Source: Pochonia chlamydosporia 170 (taxonomy: Eukaryota; Ascomycota; Sordariomycetes; Hypocreales; Clavicipitaceae). Taken from it: DNA of 64,000 bases. The translations under genes and the position numbers were made by a program. Shown here one piece after another: positions 22,495-33,885 of this stretch; positions within the stretch are counted from its first letter, which is position 1, and each line of letters opens with the position of its first letter. The stretch spans positions 5,394,001 to 5,458,000 of the forward strand of contig NC_035791.1 of NCBI RefSeq assembly GCF_001653235.2, read 5' to 3'. The notes beneath the pieces are model-generated. The model was not told the DNA's origin and made no database searches. It saw only the letters and a program-made list of their open reading frames with translations.

Positions 22495-23805
22495 TCAAAT
22501 CTTTTCTTCGTCCACATCGTACAGCAACTGTCTCTCCGTATTCGCCAGAGCCTTATATCCAACCAATGAAGATGCCCAGAAATAAGCCCAAATCGCAGTC
22601 TCCTTCAGCCAAAGGCCCCATTCACTCGAGTTTCTGCGTACTTCCGAATTACTCGTCGCCTGTTTCGTAATTTCATCAACCCGAGGTCTCCGGATCTTGT
22701 CAAACGATGCGTAAGCATCCTCCAGAGACCGATTAGGATCTTCTAACAACCTCGCAATCATAAAAACATCTTCCGCCGCCATGGACACACCTTGTCCAGC
22801 ATGAGGGGCCATGGCATGAGCAGCGTCTCCCAAGAGAAGACACCTACCTCTGTACCATTTACCACCCGCAGCGAGCCTAAACACCGGGTAGAATCTGACA
22901 ACTGAAGTTTCTTTCACCATGGTTCGCATGGTATCACCCCAATCCCCCTTTGCGTCGCCAATCATACCCAAGAGGTCGTTCTTGAAGCGGGCAATTTCTT
23001 CTTCGCGCCTCACTTCCCACCCGTCTCTGGTGTCCCCAGTGGCAGGTAGAGGAACTTCTTTAGAGAACCCCCAAAACGCTTCATCGTCTTTAGAGGAGCA
23101 CGACATGGTAAGAAAGACACCTTGTGTTGTAAGTGTAGCGTTGATACCCTTGAGTTCCTCCACTGAGTGACCTGGAAGGGCTGACATAGGGATCAGAGCC
23201 CCAAGGCCGGCGAACCCAGTGTATTCCATAGCATGGTCTGGATCGACATATAGTTTTCGAACAGCCGAGTGGATGCCATCGCATCCAAGCAACAGGTCGC
23301 CAGTGTCAATTGTCCCATCCGAGAATGTGACCTTGACCTCATTCTCAGTCTCTTCAATTTTGATAATCTTCTTGTCAAAGTGGACAGGTATTTTAGCCTT
23401 TTCGGCGGCTTTGAGTAAAACGTCCAGTAGGTCAATGCGTTTGATGCGAAGGTAGCCAAATCCACCATTCTGCTCTCGGACTCGGCCAACAATATTTTGT
23501 TGCGTGATGATACTGCCTTTGAGAGATCTCAGTGACAGCATGGAATGACTACTCCCTTTTGCGACAAGGTCATCATAAACACCGAGTCTGTGAAATAGAC
23601 GAAGACCGTTGGATAAGATCCCTATTGCTCCGCCAAGAGTGGTTGGTTCGGGGCGCAATTCGTACACAGTCGAAGTGATATTTGTGATCTGTTGCAGTCG
23701 CAACGCGGCGGATAAGCCGGCTGGTCCACCTCCGATAATTATTGCCTTTGTTTCGTTAGAATTCCTAAGTGACGTGCAAACAGGCGAAGTACTTACCTTT
23801 CTCAT
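22495..23805 (-). CDS. FAD-dependent monooxygenase (salicylate-hydroxylase-like, class A)
   Basis: A single open frame of 436 residues. It has the Rossmann dinucleotide motif IIIGGGPAGLSAALRL (residues about 22-37), the DG motif region LLLGCDGIHSAVRKL, and the second FAD motif GDAAHAMAPHAGQG about 100 residues from the end, all in the order and spacing of PHBH/salicylate-hydroxylase-type aromatic hydroxylases. It should add one oxygen atom to an aromatic or polyketide-like substrate using NAD(P)H. The substrate cannot be read from the sequence. The start is uncertain: the first three codons are followed by GTAAGT and, 32 bases on, by TTAG, but splicing that segment out would cause a stop, so I kept the continuous frame. 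It is divergent from a Zn-cluster regulator 377 bases away that may control it. Confidence 0.88.
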   Translation of the reverse strand: MRKVSTSPVCTSLRNSNETKAIIIGGGPAGLSAALRLQQITNITSTVYELRPEPTTLGGAIGILSNGLRLFHRLGVYDDLVAKGSSHSMLSLRSLKGSIITQQNIVGRVREQNGGFGYLRIKRIDLLDVLLKAAEKAKIPVHFDKKIIKIEETENEVKVTFSDGTIDTGDLLLGCDGIHSAVRKLYVDPDHAMEYTGFAGLGALIPMSALPGHSVEELKGINATLTTQGVFLTMSCSSKDDEAFWGFSKEVPLPATGDTRDGWEVRREEEIARFKNDLLGMIGDAKGDWGDTMRTMVKETSVVRFYPVFRLAAGGKWYRGRCLLLGDAAHAMAPHAGQGVSMAAEDVFMIARLLEDPNRSLEDAYASFDKIRRPRVDEITKQATSNSEVRRNSSEWGLWLKETAIWAYFWASSLVGYKALANTERQLLYDVDEEKI

Positions 23806-24182
23806 CTTACTGGCAGTGCAGGGTTGTTCAGAGGCGTGTTGTTAAAGTCTTGATTCTTGCCAAGAGACAAGTGCTTAAAGTTTCTTCCGTTTTAAATGAT
23901 CTTTAACACACTGACTCTGAGAAACAAAAACGTCAGCCGCAGTCAGCCATGGTTTTAAATATTGAAGTTTAATACGATTACCGGAGGTGTCCGCGGCGTC
24001 TTTGTCCTAATTTGGTTAGCGCCCCGGAGTGGGATGACGAGGCAGCTGCGACTCACTCTAACGCGTTGAGGAAACTTTCCGCGGGGAAACACCGCGGCCT
24101 CGTCAAACAACATCCCATCTCGCATCATCACCAATTACCGAGCCACAGAGGTACACGAACGAAGCAGCAGGCGACCGGCAAA
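23806..24182. promoter_or_regulatory. Divergent promoter between monooxygenase and Zn-cluster regulator
   Basis: 377 bases between divergent starts, containing GC-rich CGG/CCG triplets of the kind Zn-cluster proteins bind (for example CCGGAGGTGTCCGCGG near 23981). Such triplets are common by chance, so specific binding is inference. Confidence 0.4.
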
Positions 24183-26380
24183 ATGATGCATCGGTGGGGC
24201 CGAGCACCTCCGTCGTGTCAGCCTTGTCGTGATAAGAAACGCCGTTGCGACCGACTGCAGCCGTGCTCGAGCTGTTCTTTGCGAAACATTAGTTGTCGAT
24301 ATGCTCACCAGGACCAAGCCGGCTCAACTTCTGGTCAACGGCCGCAAGAAACATACTCCCATACAATTTATCCAAGTCCCGGAGCTACACCGGTAGAGTC
24401 AAGGTAGGAGGTTATCCAGTCGTCCGCCGTAGTGATGCCCAGTTGCAGCCGGCTGACCGACCCTGACTAGCCACTCTGATGACGTTTTACGCCGTTTAAA
24501 AAGACTGGAAGAAGCAGTTTTTAGATGTGATAGCCAGTCAGGAGCGCCGGCATCAGCTGCTCAACCGAGTCTCAGTGATTCACCGGGAGGTAAGAATCAC
24601 GTTGCGCTCCGTATATGGTAATGATGCCTGACATTCTCTGTTTAGGGTTCACTCCGTTCGGATTGCATATAATGTCTAAGCGACCTGACGACACATCGCA
24701 GCAAAAGAAATACCTAGCAGATCTGATTACCAAGTTACCCCCAATAGCCCAAGCGCGGGTCTTACTAGAACACTTTGCAGTCACTTCTCATCCGAACTGC
24801 GGCATACTGCACATCCCATCATGTCGGAACGTTTTGGAGGAATCATATCGGAAGGTAGGTGTAGGCGGAACACCCTCAATTGAGAATTTACTACTTCTGT
24901 TCGGAATATTTGCAGGAGCGGCCTTTCTTTGGTCACCAATTCTGCTACAGCAGCTTCATGCTACTCGTGCAGAGTCGAAAGCCGCGTTTCTCGAATACAG
25001 TCAACTCGGCATGTCTATCATCGACAATATAGTGCAACCATTGACTCCCTCCACTATCGCCTTGGCAGCTATGACCAACCTACACTACGTTACAGCCCAT
25101 GCTCGTGGACTGTCGGATAACGCTGTGGCTTTGCGAATGAAGTGCTACGCAATGGCTCGCATTTTGCAAATCGATCGCATGGACACTGCAAAAGTCAGGG
25201 AAGAGCGTAAACGAAGAGGGTGCAGCATTGTTGAAACAGAAATTCAGAGAAGAATTTGGTGGAATCTGGTGGGTAGCGACTGGTACGTGGTGCTCAATCA
25301 TTGATCAAATTTTGAGCTAATTCACATAGGTTAAATGCTTTTTCTGGTGGTCCAAATGATGGGACTTACTCTCTACAGCCGAGGTACATGTGCGTTCGTC
25401 TTCCCGCAAATATCGACGACAAAGATTTAACGGAACACATGGTGGAGAGCGACATTCCACTCTCAATACCCTCAGACATGAGTGCCTTCATTCAACGTGC
25501 CAAGATATCCGCAGTTTGTCGAGAAGTCGTCGATTCTCTCCCGTCACAGTTTGACGATGCCGCCGAACCAGACTATGAAGCCGTACTGCAAATGGACCAG
25601 AAGTTCCGCGCCTATCAAGCCAATCTTCCAACCTTCTTCCGATTAGATCCTGAAAGTGTGGAGAAGTCAAAGGATACATGCAGAGAGCGGCCACTCATTG
25701 CTCTACAAAGAGTGGGCGTCAACTTCAGCGTACATATACGGTTATGCCGACTTCACAGACCATATCACCTGGAGGGCTTGACCAATCCAAAATACACCTA
25801 CTCTTACAAGGCCTGTATACATGAGGCCCAGAGGGTACTCGAGCTGCGTCGGGCAATGGACGAGTGTGCTCCGCTAGGCATGAACCCAGCTCGGTCTTGG
25901 ATAGTCATGCAGCATGTTTCTATCGCAGCGCTTATCCTTGCAACAGAGGTGTCTTTCAACCCGTCGGCGCCCAATGCAGAAGACAGAAAGGCCAAGGTGT
26001 TGGCTACTTGTGAGTTATTGGAAAAGTCAATCGAAGAATCTGGATCTATTATGGACGGCGTTCAGCGGAACATGCAAGTTCTCATATCAACGCTACAGAG
26101 GAAGAGACCACAGAGCTTCAGCCATCATAACACCTTGCAGAGAATAGAGAGCAATCATGGACAACCTAATGGCGTCATGGCGATGGAGACCGACGGGGAG
26201 GCTGCCCAGCCAGCTGCTGCAGCTTCTGTCGGTAACGCAATTGCAAATGATGGCTTCATTGGAGAGATGGATACCGACCAGACCAACTGGGATCAGCTGT
26301 GGAAAGACTTTATTGACATTGCTCCCGAATTGGATACTACGCAGTGGGATCTTTTATTTGAAGATGTACAGTCTTTCTAG
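24183..26380 (+). CDS. Zn(2)Cys(6) fungal transcription factor
   Basis: Four exons (24183-24403, 24471-24589, 24646-25282, 25330-26380) join in frame to 675 residues. The zinc cluster is intact: CQPCRDKKRRC, then CSSC and a terminal Cys in NISC. After the first intron a leucine-type coiled segment follows (DDVLRRLKRLEEAVF). The middle domain is the fungal-specific regulatory domain (for example ETEIQRRIWWNLVGSDW, broken by intron 3). The C-terminus is acidic (DTTQWDLLFEDVQSF), like an activation region. The tandem ATG at 24183 is the first in the frame; an upstream extension lacks an ATG. Position next to the monooxygenase suggests local control, which is inference. Confidence 0.9.
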
Positions 26381-26741
26381 TGACATCTTATGGAGCATTA
26401 GTTGTATTACCTTGGAATATTCTGATAATAACAGCCCCTGATGGTATCAAATATACCATCTTTATCCAACGTAGTGCACCTCTCACATGCCCTGGCCTTG
26501 CGTATTTATGCGCGTCTAACTGCATTGTGAGGAATGAAAGTCTTTACCTAGATTCTTATCAGATTCTCTTCGCATAACCGGTCATACTACGAATTCGTCA
26601 CCTCCTGAAGAGATGCAATTGCTGAAGCAGGCGTGTAGCAATCATGAATCTCAAGTGAGTGCTTGTGAAAGAGTCTGTAAACCAGCTTCCTATTACTCCT
26701 CCTCACTGTGACGAACACGTCGCGACATTCTTAGGGGACAT
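26381..26741. other. Short intergenic region
   Basis: About 360 bases between the ends of the regulator (plus) and the APH-type pseudogene (minus). It probably contains 3' untranslated sequence only. Confidence 0.4.
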
Positions 26742-28383
26742 TTACAATCCATTGTATTCCGCGCCATCATAGTACTCCATAACCATACCAACCCAACGCC
26801 ATAGCCGCCTGTCCGCCACAAATCGTGGATTCGTCTTGGCTGCCAATGCTACCTTACGTGCTAATGCTAGTCTCCGGTCGCCAACTACATGGAAGAACTC
26901 CTTCTCTCGTCGACGGATCTTACTTTCGGGCTCGTCGTCAGCCACTAGCTCATCAGCTAGCGTAAGTGCATCTGGGGACTTGGATCGACTTTACAATATT
27001 GCCGGGATACTATGCTTGTCGTCTTTGTCATGTCTGTCATCTCTAGGAGCTGTGAGATGCTGGGAGAGTGCATAAAGCGCCTCCAGGTGGTGTATATCTT
27101 GTAAAGAGTCCAGGTTTACTAGACGCATGAAATGTGAAACCATCTGCCCGACTTTCCAGCCATTCGCCTTGATTACATACCCATCGAGCTTGCTTTTCCC
27201 AGCCCCAAAGCCGCAGCGAAAAGCGTTTACCAGGGATGAATCGAGTACCAAGTCTCTGGGATGCGGCAGGCCCGGGGTGGCGAGTAGCTGGGCTGGAGGA
27301 ACAGTGGAAGAAAAGGCCCAGTCGATGATACAGGTGATATTCAAGTTGTTGTCAACGAAGAGGTTCTGAAGGCTGATATCGTGGTGACAAAGAGGGAAGT
27401 GAGCCCCTGAGTGACCAACCGGGCGGACCATAGAGGGGACCACAGTGTCTTGGAGGAGTTGGCTTGTGATGCAATACTACAATCTATTGATGCTTGACTC
27501 CGATATTCCTTCAAGGGTGGCGAAGTCATTCCAGCGGTCAGTAGCAGCGTAGTATTCGGAGAAGTTAGGATACTCTTTAGGTATAGGCACAGGCGCACGG
27601 AGGACATGGTATCCCATGGGCAGTCGCTCGGCATGCAGACGAAGCGCTCCAGCGAGCGAGGAGTAATAATCGGCTTCGTTGTGGAATGGGCCGCGTGAGA
27701 GTTCTTCAATAGTTTTCCGGTCTTGTAGAACGTGACCCGGGGAAAGACATTCATCGAGATAATAGCCATGCTCACCTTCGAAGAGCGATCCGATGGTAGG
27801 AAAGCAAAGACTAAATAACTCACGGGCATAGCGCCCAAGCTGATGCATAATTTTCTGTTTCTCTTTGTCTGTCAACTTTCGTGCTGGTGTCACAAAACCG
27901 TTCCGTCCAGGTAGTTGATGTGCATGTGTTGGCCATTCGTACTGCGCAAGAGGCTGACCGGCAGCTTTGCTCATTAGAATATATGGGATTCCGATATCAT
28001 TATCGTAATATGGACTTCTACTGTTAGCTGAAACAGCCACGTTTGGTGTTGAAGACTCAACGGGAATACCTATAATGGAATACATCTGGCACAGGAATAG
28101 AAGTGTGCTCACGTATGTATTTGAGGGTGGCGGCCTCACTAGCTATCAGCCGTCCAGTGATGCGCCGAGACATAGAGTACAATGAGCAGGGAGCCCGAAA
28201 TACCCATTCAACGCCATCATCAAACTCAAGAAATATCGCCCAATTGAAGGCGCCGAACTTGGGGATTTGGGATTCGCTGCAGGTACACGCTCGGCCTCGG
28301 AGCCGCTCTGCTAAACTGAGGAGTTGCTTGAGATTGAAGTCGGCGTAGAAGAAAACATCCCGTTTTCGAGAAGAAGTGGGCAT
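26742..28383 (-). pseudogene. APH-type kinase gene interrupted by two in-frame stops
   Basis: The reading frame encodes an aminoglycoside-phosphotransferase-fold kinase of the type common in ascomycetes. It runs from MPTSSRKRDVFFYADFNLKQ at 28383 across one 50-base intron near 28020-28070 into YDNDIGIPYILMSKAAGQPL. A TAG at 27477-27479 then interrupts the frame after SSINRL, but the same frame continues with YCITSQLLQD, the catalytic segment CHHDISLQNLFVD and the metal-binding IIDWAF. A TAA at 26991-26993 interrupts it again, yet the frame continues with a conserved tail (RREKEFFHVVGDRRLALARK; ADRRLWRWV) to 26742. No GT...AG intron of suitable phase removes either stop cleanly. A truncated product ending before the catalytic loop would be inactive. 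Alternatives are sequencing error or stop readthrough. The exact start is uncertain. Confidence 0.75.
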
Positions 28384-29966
28384 CCCAACTCCTAGCGTTT
28401 CATGTAATCTTCGCGTATGCTTCTGCAGTGGTGAAAGCTGGGAAGATATATATAGCGGGAGTGGGCGGCAAATGGGGAGTTGAAGGTCAAAACAAACACC
28501 AGCTACGAAAGCCATCATTTGAGCCTTGTTAACGAGGCATCCATCATATTCAATACCATCAAATACTAATCCGCTACGCACAGAAATAAGTATTCACATG
28601 TTTCGTGTTTTGGTTGCAGTGTGGGTTCCGGTGTCTATTGCTTTATTTCCACCTGGCGAAGTCACGAAACTACAACTTACATATGGAGCAGCTGCCCGGT
28701 GCTGACTACCCCCTAACATGCGGCAAATATAGTACGACTTTCCAAGCTTTACAGATTACGGGTTTTCACTTAGATAATTGTCTAAAATTCACCGACACAC
28801 AGAGTATTAAACCATTAACCGGTCTTTCCGGTTACAATACTGTACCAGCCTCTCTAACTAAAGGAAATTGAACAGCCAAGCAAAATGTTATGTAGTGGAA
28901 GTTACGAATCAATCGAGCACGGCCTGTTTCTTCTCTATGTCCCAAGTTCGGTTTTACAAAGGGTAGCCAGCTCAGCTCTATTCCGTCAACAGACTAGTGG
29001 CCATACCTTGTCTTCCGGCCTGCGCTCCCGATGATGGCTATGCTAGACGTAATCAAAACCTCCAAGTCATCAGTCTGGACGTGAAGCCGCACAGGAAATA
29101 CGCCAGGTCCTTCCTGCAATGCCCAATGACATTTTTTCATTGGCTACCAAGACGTGCGGTAGTCGCAAGAGAGAGACGCTGTATCACCGAGGGAAGATGA
29201 GACCGATACCGGACAAAGACCGGTCCCTCTGAAGACCCGAGGTCTAGTGACAAGTTTAATAGTGTGGTGGTATAGAAAGCTGCATATGCATTTTCTTTGA
29301 GCGAATCATTGCAACTGCTGAAGTTAACATAGAAAGTTTCGACAAAATTTACTTCTCTTCTTAGACCTGGCCGTGGTTCAGAGCACATTGATGGTAACAG
29401 ATGCAGGTATGGAAGTGTTTAACTGTGGTATGTGATAACTCCGATGGAGCGCCAAGACACCAAACCCCAGTGTTTACTTTACCACGGGCCATTTCCAAAA
29501 GCTTGGTGAACCACTTAAAACCACCTTGTATGATATCCCGTTCAACTTCGCGTGGCAAAATTGCTCTTCTTGGTCTAGCTCACAGCACTATTAGAACGTG
29601 GCTGCCAACTTAACGGTTTCTCGTGGGTCCTGGCATGATAAGGGAAACTGATTCCCCCACACTTAACCCCGGCCGGCAAGGTAATAAAGACGAGTGTAAT
29701 GGAGTTATCCTGACTTGATTAGGGCGTCGGGTCGCAACTCTTGGCTTCGGATAATGCACCCCACATAACTTACATGAAGTCTGGGGTATTTCCGTTCCAT
29801 GTTTTTGGGACGCAGCCGCTTGATAACATGGTTCGGGGCCAATCATGCCGAACAAGATACATCCCAGCTAAAGTAATAAAAGGCGATCCCAACCCCCTAA
29901 CTTGGCTCGCCAACTACAGTCTCGAACACTCCGTCACAAGACTCGCCTTGTTAGGAATTCGCAACG
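28384..29966. other. Long intergenic region
   Basis: About 1.6 kb between the starts of the APH pseudogene (minus) and the amino acid transporter (plus). It should contain the transporter promoter. The frame of the pseudogene stays open upstream to about 28581 but without a convincing extra domain. A small palindrome (AACCGG...CCGGTT) lies near 28818-28834. No gene was supported. Confidence 0.4.
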
Positions 29967-31561
29967 ATGGCGGCATCACCACCGGAGAAGTCACCCACCG
30001 GCCACGATGAAAGCATGATAAACCCCGTAGTCACAGCTCCGAGTGACACATCCTCGCACAAAGGAGACCCCCTCGAAGCGCAGGAAGTATTCCAGGAGAC
30101 GACGGAAGGTGTGAACTTCCGAACGGTCAGCTGGCAGCGGGCTGCTATTATCTTTTTGAAGATTCAATTTGCCATGAGTATTCTTAGTGTTCCGGCTGCA
30201 CTTGGAACGTTGGGTGCAGTAGGTGGTTCACTTTCCGTCGTAGGATGGGGATTGCTCAACACATGTATGGACACTCTTGGTTGCTCGGCCAAAACAGCCC
30301 ATCGCTGATGTACTTGATAGACACGGCCGTCATCTTGGGAGACTTCCGCAACCGTCATCCCGAATGCCATAGTGAGTTCATCTCATCGAACGAAACCACT
30401 GACCAGCCAGTATACTAAAACTCTACAGCCCTGGCAGATATGTGCGGCTTCCTCTGGGGAAGAATCGGCAAAGAGCTAGTCACCATCCAGATCCTCATTG
30501 CACAGGTCTTAATCACAGCCGCCGGCATCGTGAGCTGTTCCACAGCCTTCAACGCTCTGTCAAACCACGGCGCCTGTACCGTGGTCTTCAGTTTCGTCTC
30601 TGCTGCTTTAATCACCGCTCTATCCATGGTACGAACATTCAGTCGCCTCGGATGGCTAACATGGTTCGGATTCACCACCTTCTTCGTCGCCGTCTTTATC
30701 TTTGTCGTCGCCGTCACGCAGCAAGACCGTCCGGCTGCAGCGCCGCCCACCGGAGATTTTGACCTCGGTTGGACACCAATTGCTTATCCGACATTCGTGG
30801 CAGGTATGCTAGCCTCGGCGAATATCTTCCTATATGCGAGTGGATCAGCCATGTATCTCCCCGTTATATCGGAGATGCGCCATCCTCGCAATTATCGAAA
30901 AGCCGCGCTCGTTACCGGTTTCCTCGTCTGCGCCATTTATCTCTCATTCTCACTTGTTGTGTACAGATGGTGTGGACAATGGTTGGCTACACCTGTGTTT
31001 GGAAGTGCTGGTCCGTTGTTTAAAAAGATTTCGTACGGAGTTGCCCTTCCTGGCCTCATTATTGGCGTCGGTATCTACAGCCATGTCGCTGCTAAGCTTT
31101 TGTTCGTTCGGATTCTGCGAGGTACTAAACACTTGCAGGCAAATACTGCGGTGCACTGGTCTACATGGCTGGGTGTGAATCTACTGCTTGGTGTCCTATC
31201 ATTTATTGTCGCTGAAGCTGTTCCGATTCTGAATTATCTTCTTGGTCTTGCCGGAACTCTGTGTTTTGCGCCCTTCAGTTTGATCTTCCCGGCGATGCTT
31301 TGGATGTATGACTACAAGGATTACCGGTCTGGCAGTCTCAGAAACAGGCTCGTATACGGACTTCACATCCTGATTGTCCTTGTCGGGCTGTTCATGGTAG
31401 TCGGTGGCACGTAAGTTTTGTGACCTCGGAGAAAGATAAGCTATACGTATTTCTAACCGACATACAGTTACGGTGTCGCCGTCTCGATTAAGGATGCTTA
31501 CGCAACTGGGATGATATCGAAAGTCTTCAACTGCGCGGACAACTCGGGAAGCGTATCCTAA
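29967..31561 (+). CDS. Amino acid transporter, AAAP family
   Basis: Four exons (29967-30264, 30321-30371, 30429-31410, 31468-31561) join in frame to 474 residues. The joins restore the family signature [20 protein letters not shown] followed by PECHTLADM. About eleven hydrophobic segments follow a polar N-terminal tail of about 50 residues. This is the fungal amino acid/auxin permease group that includes neutral amino acid permeases and vacuolar Avt-type carriers. It should exchange or import amino acids with protons at the plasma or vacuolar membrane. The substrate is not readable from sequence. The ATG at 29967 is the first in frame. Confidence 0.9.
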
Positions 31562-32686
31562 TATCCTATTTAATTTACATTCAGCTTCGGGTATTCGCGT
31601 CCGTGTTAGATATAATTATACTGTAGGCGATGGTAGATTCATACAACTAGAACCATGACCCACGTTCATCTGCATACCCTCAGGGCTCCAACGATGAGGC
31701 ACACGGGTGAACACGATGCGGGAAAGTTCGTCATATAGCGAATGACATGTATGACATCACTCATGTGTCGCAGGTGCAACAGTGGTCAGGTCGTATTCGC
31801 TGCCAAAACATCATAGGTATTCACGATCCCGTCCTTGGCCAATTCCACAAATGGTGACTGCCTCCATCTAAGGAGATAACTGCATAGAGCGAGGTCGCTA
31901 CTAGCAAGCATCTCTTGCCTAAATTTGCATCCGAATCCCTACGTATCTCTGTTTAGCTCGCAAATTGACGGACTGTAGAAACTAGGCTGGGCATCCGAAA
32001 CGCCACATCGGAAGCGTCCCTTATCAATGTTTTCGGAAAGGCGGGCAGCCGCACAGCCGCACCGTGTGAGAGTGAGAGCGAGCGGATACTGTTTGATATG
32101 GCCTGAGACAAAAGTCTAATCATGAAGACGGGATAAACAACTAGAGACGGTGGCCGAATAGCATCACCAGGTTCTCAGCGGCTTCACCCACTGCCGTGTC
32201 GGACGTGTTGAGAGACGGAAGATAGACATCGGCTTTGGGCTGGGGGAATGAGCTCTGTAATCATCCAATAATCTGCCAGATATTCACTCGGTTGGTCATA
32301 ATATTAGATTGATGCAGATCTGGGACGCTCTGAAGCAGCTGCATCAAGATATGCACCATGGGTATAATGGCCGTGTCTTACCTTGTCACACAGCATGCAG
32401 GTTGGAGAAACTCACTTGGAGAAAAAGAAAGGAATATGTCGTGCAACACTACTCTTTCGTAATATTACTAAATCTATGAGGAGTTCCAGGAGGGGTTGTT
32501 GAAGATTCTCTTTTAGCTTAGGGGATGAGAATGTTGTCATTTGAGAACCGAATAATATCGATGGAGAAGACGAATCCGGTCAGACTATCCGCCAAGGATA
32601 TGTATGTTTATTTCTCAGATGCGTCCGAACCCTGATGCAGAAGCTGCCGACACAAACAAACTGCCTCTAGCTCACCTACAAGCATC
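31562..32686. other. Intergenic region upstream of the sulfotransferase-like gene
   Basis: About 1.1 kb with no open frame of note on either strand. It should contain the promoter of the plus-strand sulfotransferase-like gene. No repeat or RNA gene was recognised. Confidence 0.45.
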
Positions 32687-33769
32687 ATGCCCAACGTGGA
32701 GGAAACTGACGATGCGGTCAAATCACCACTGCTAATCATCTCCTACCCACGCACGGCGTCAAATCTATTCATGCGCATGCTTTCACTGCCCGATCAAGAC
32801 GACGCACTCTCCCCGGAAAGCGGCGGTTACTTCTTCTACCCTGCTATCGGACACATGAGAGAAGCTGGCTTGCTGGACAAGCCACCCCAGCAATGGACCG
32901 AGGAGGAGACCAAGACCACACAACTAGCGTTCCAGGCCTGCTATGACAAGCTCCAAGGACTCATCGACACGGCTGCAGACCAGGGAAAGCTAGCAGTCAT
33001 CAAAGAGCATGCACCGTTTATGATGTCGCCAACAGTGCAATCCAACTTTGTCCACAACCGCCAGGATCTCAGCACGCCTTGGAAAGTGGCTGTACCAAAC
33101 ACCCATTCCATACCAAATACTCATTCCGTACCAAATACTCATTCCGATTCCGAACCAAACACTCATGCCGTACCAAACTTAGGATACCCTCTGAATGAGT
33201 CTGTATTACCAGACCACTCCCTGTTGAAGTGTACACCCACCTTTCTCATTCGACATCCTGCTCTAGCCTTTCCATCTTACTATCGCGTCAAGCTTGCACA
33301 AGGAATGGGAAGCGAAGCCCAAGATCCGATGAATCAGTTAGTTCAGGCGTGTACCCTACGGTGGACTCGTAACCTCTATGATTGGTACACTTTCGCTTGG
33401 GAAGCTGTCACGCCAAGGAAAACGCCGCCGGTTATCCTGGATGCTGACGACATGCTGGATAATCCAGAACTGGTTCGACATTTTTGCGACTACGTCGGCT
33501 TGGATTCTACCAAGGTTCGGTTTGAGTGGAGTTCTATTAGCAAGGATGACCTTGCAAATGAGCATCCAATTCGAAGACACACGAGAGCGACTCTACTTAC
33601 GTCTTCTGGGATTGAAAGGGGAAAGACATTCTTTGGGCTATCCGTAGAAGGGGAGGTAGAAAAATGGAAAGATGAGTTTGGACACCCGGCGGCAGACCGC
33701 TTGGAGGGTTGGGTTCGAGCTGCTATGCCAGATTATGAATATCTCAGGGGCAGGAGGCTTGTGATGTAG
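32687..33769 (+). CDS. Sulfotransferase-like P-loop protein
   Basis: A single-exon gene of 360 residues. Near the N-terminus LLIISYPRTASNLFMRML fits the 5'-phosphosulfate-binding loop of PAPS-dependent sulfotransferases, and FLIRHPALAFPSYYRV fits the 3'-phosphate-binding region (RxxxxxxxS). The C-terminal half (DADDMLDNPELVRHFCDYVGLD) also matches the fold. It should transfer sulfate from PAPS to a hydroxyl or amine of an unknown small molecule, as fungal members in metabolite clusters do. Between residues about 135 and 165 a repetitive PNTHS tract interrupts the domain, encoded by an 18-base tandem repeat. It is convergent with a 2OG-Fe(II) oxygenase 116 bases away, so a small tailoring-enzyme pair is possible (inference). 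Confidence 0.8.
   Translation: MPNVEETDDAVKSPLLIISYPRTASNLFMRMLSLPDQDDALSPESGGYFFYPAIGHMREAGLLDKPPQQWTEEETKTTQLAFQACYDKLQGLIDTAADQGKLAVIKEHAPFMMSPTVQSNFVHNRQDLSTPWKVAVPNTHSIPNTHSVPNTHSDSEPNTHAVPNLGYPLNESVLPDHSLLKCTPTFLIRHPALAFPSYYRVKLAQGMGSEAQDPMNQLVQACTLRWTRNLYDWYTFAWEAVTPRKTPPVILDADDMLDNPELVRHFCDYVGLDSTKVRFEWSSISKDDLANEHPIRRHTRATLLTSSGIERGKTFFGLSVEGEVEKWKDEFGHPAADRLEGWVRAAMPDYEYLRGRRLVM
33092..33178 (+). repeat. 18-bp coding minisatellite (PNTHS repeats)
   Basis: Four near-identical 18-base units (33092-33109, 33110-33127, 33128-33145 and 33152-33169) plus half a unit, with a six-base spacer before the fourth. Each encodes a (V/I)PNTHS-like hexapeptide, so copy changes keep the reading frame. 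Confidence 0.92.
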
Positions 33770-33885
33770 CTCGACTGATTGGCATCATGCAGGAGGTATC
33801 TATAGGAGGTATACCACGGGGACCATAGTATCTTGGTGTGAATCAGACTTAATACAACCGCCGTGCTATTGGTAATAAAATCCAC

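Noticed and set aside
23774..23805. A 32-base intron at the start of the monooxygenase gene (GTAAGT...TTAG)
   Set aside because: It is shorter than the other introns here and its removal creates an immediate stop.
27341..27838. Overlapping minus-strand frame across the first stop of the APH pseudogene
   Set aside because: It is a shifted frame of the kinase sequence and lacks the family motifs.
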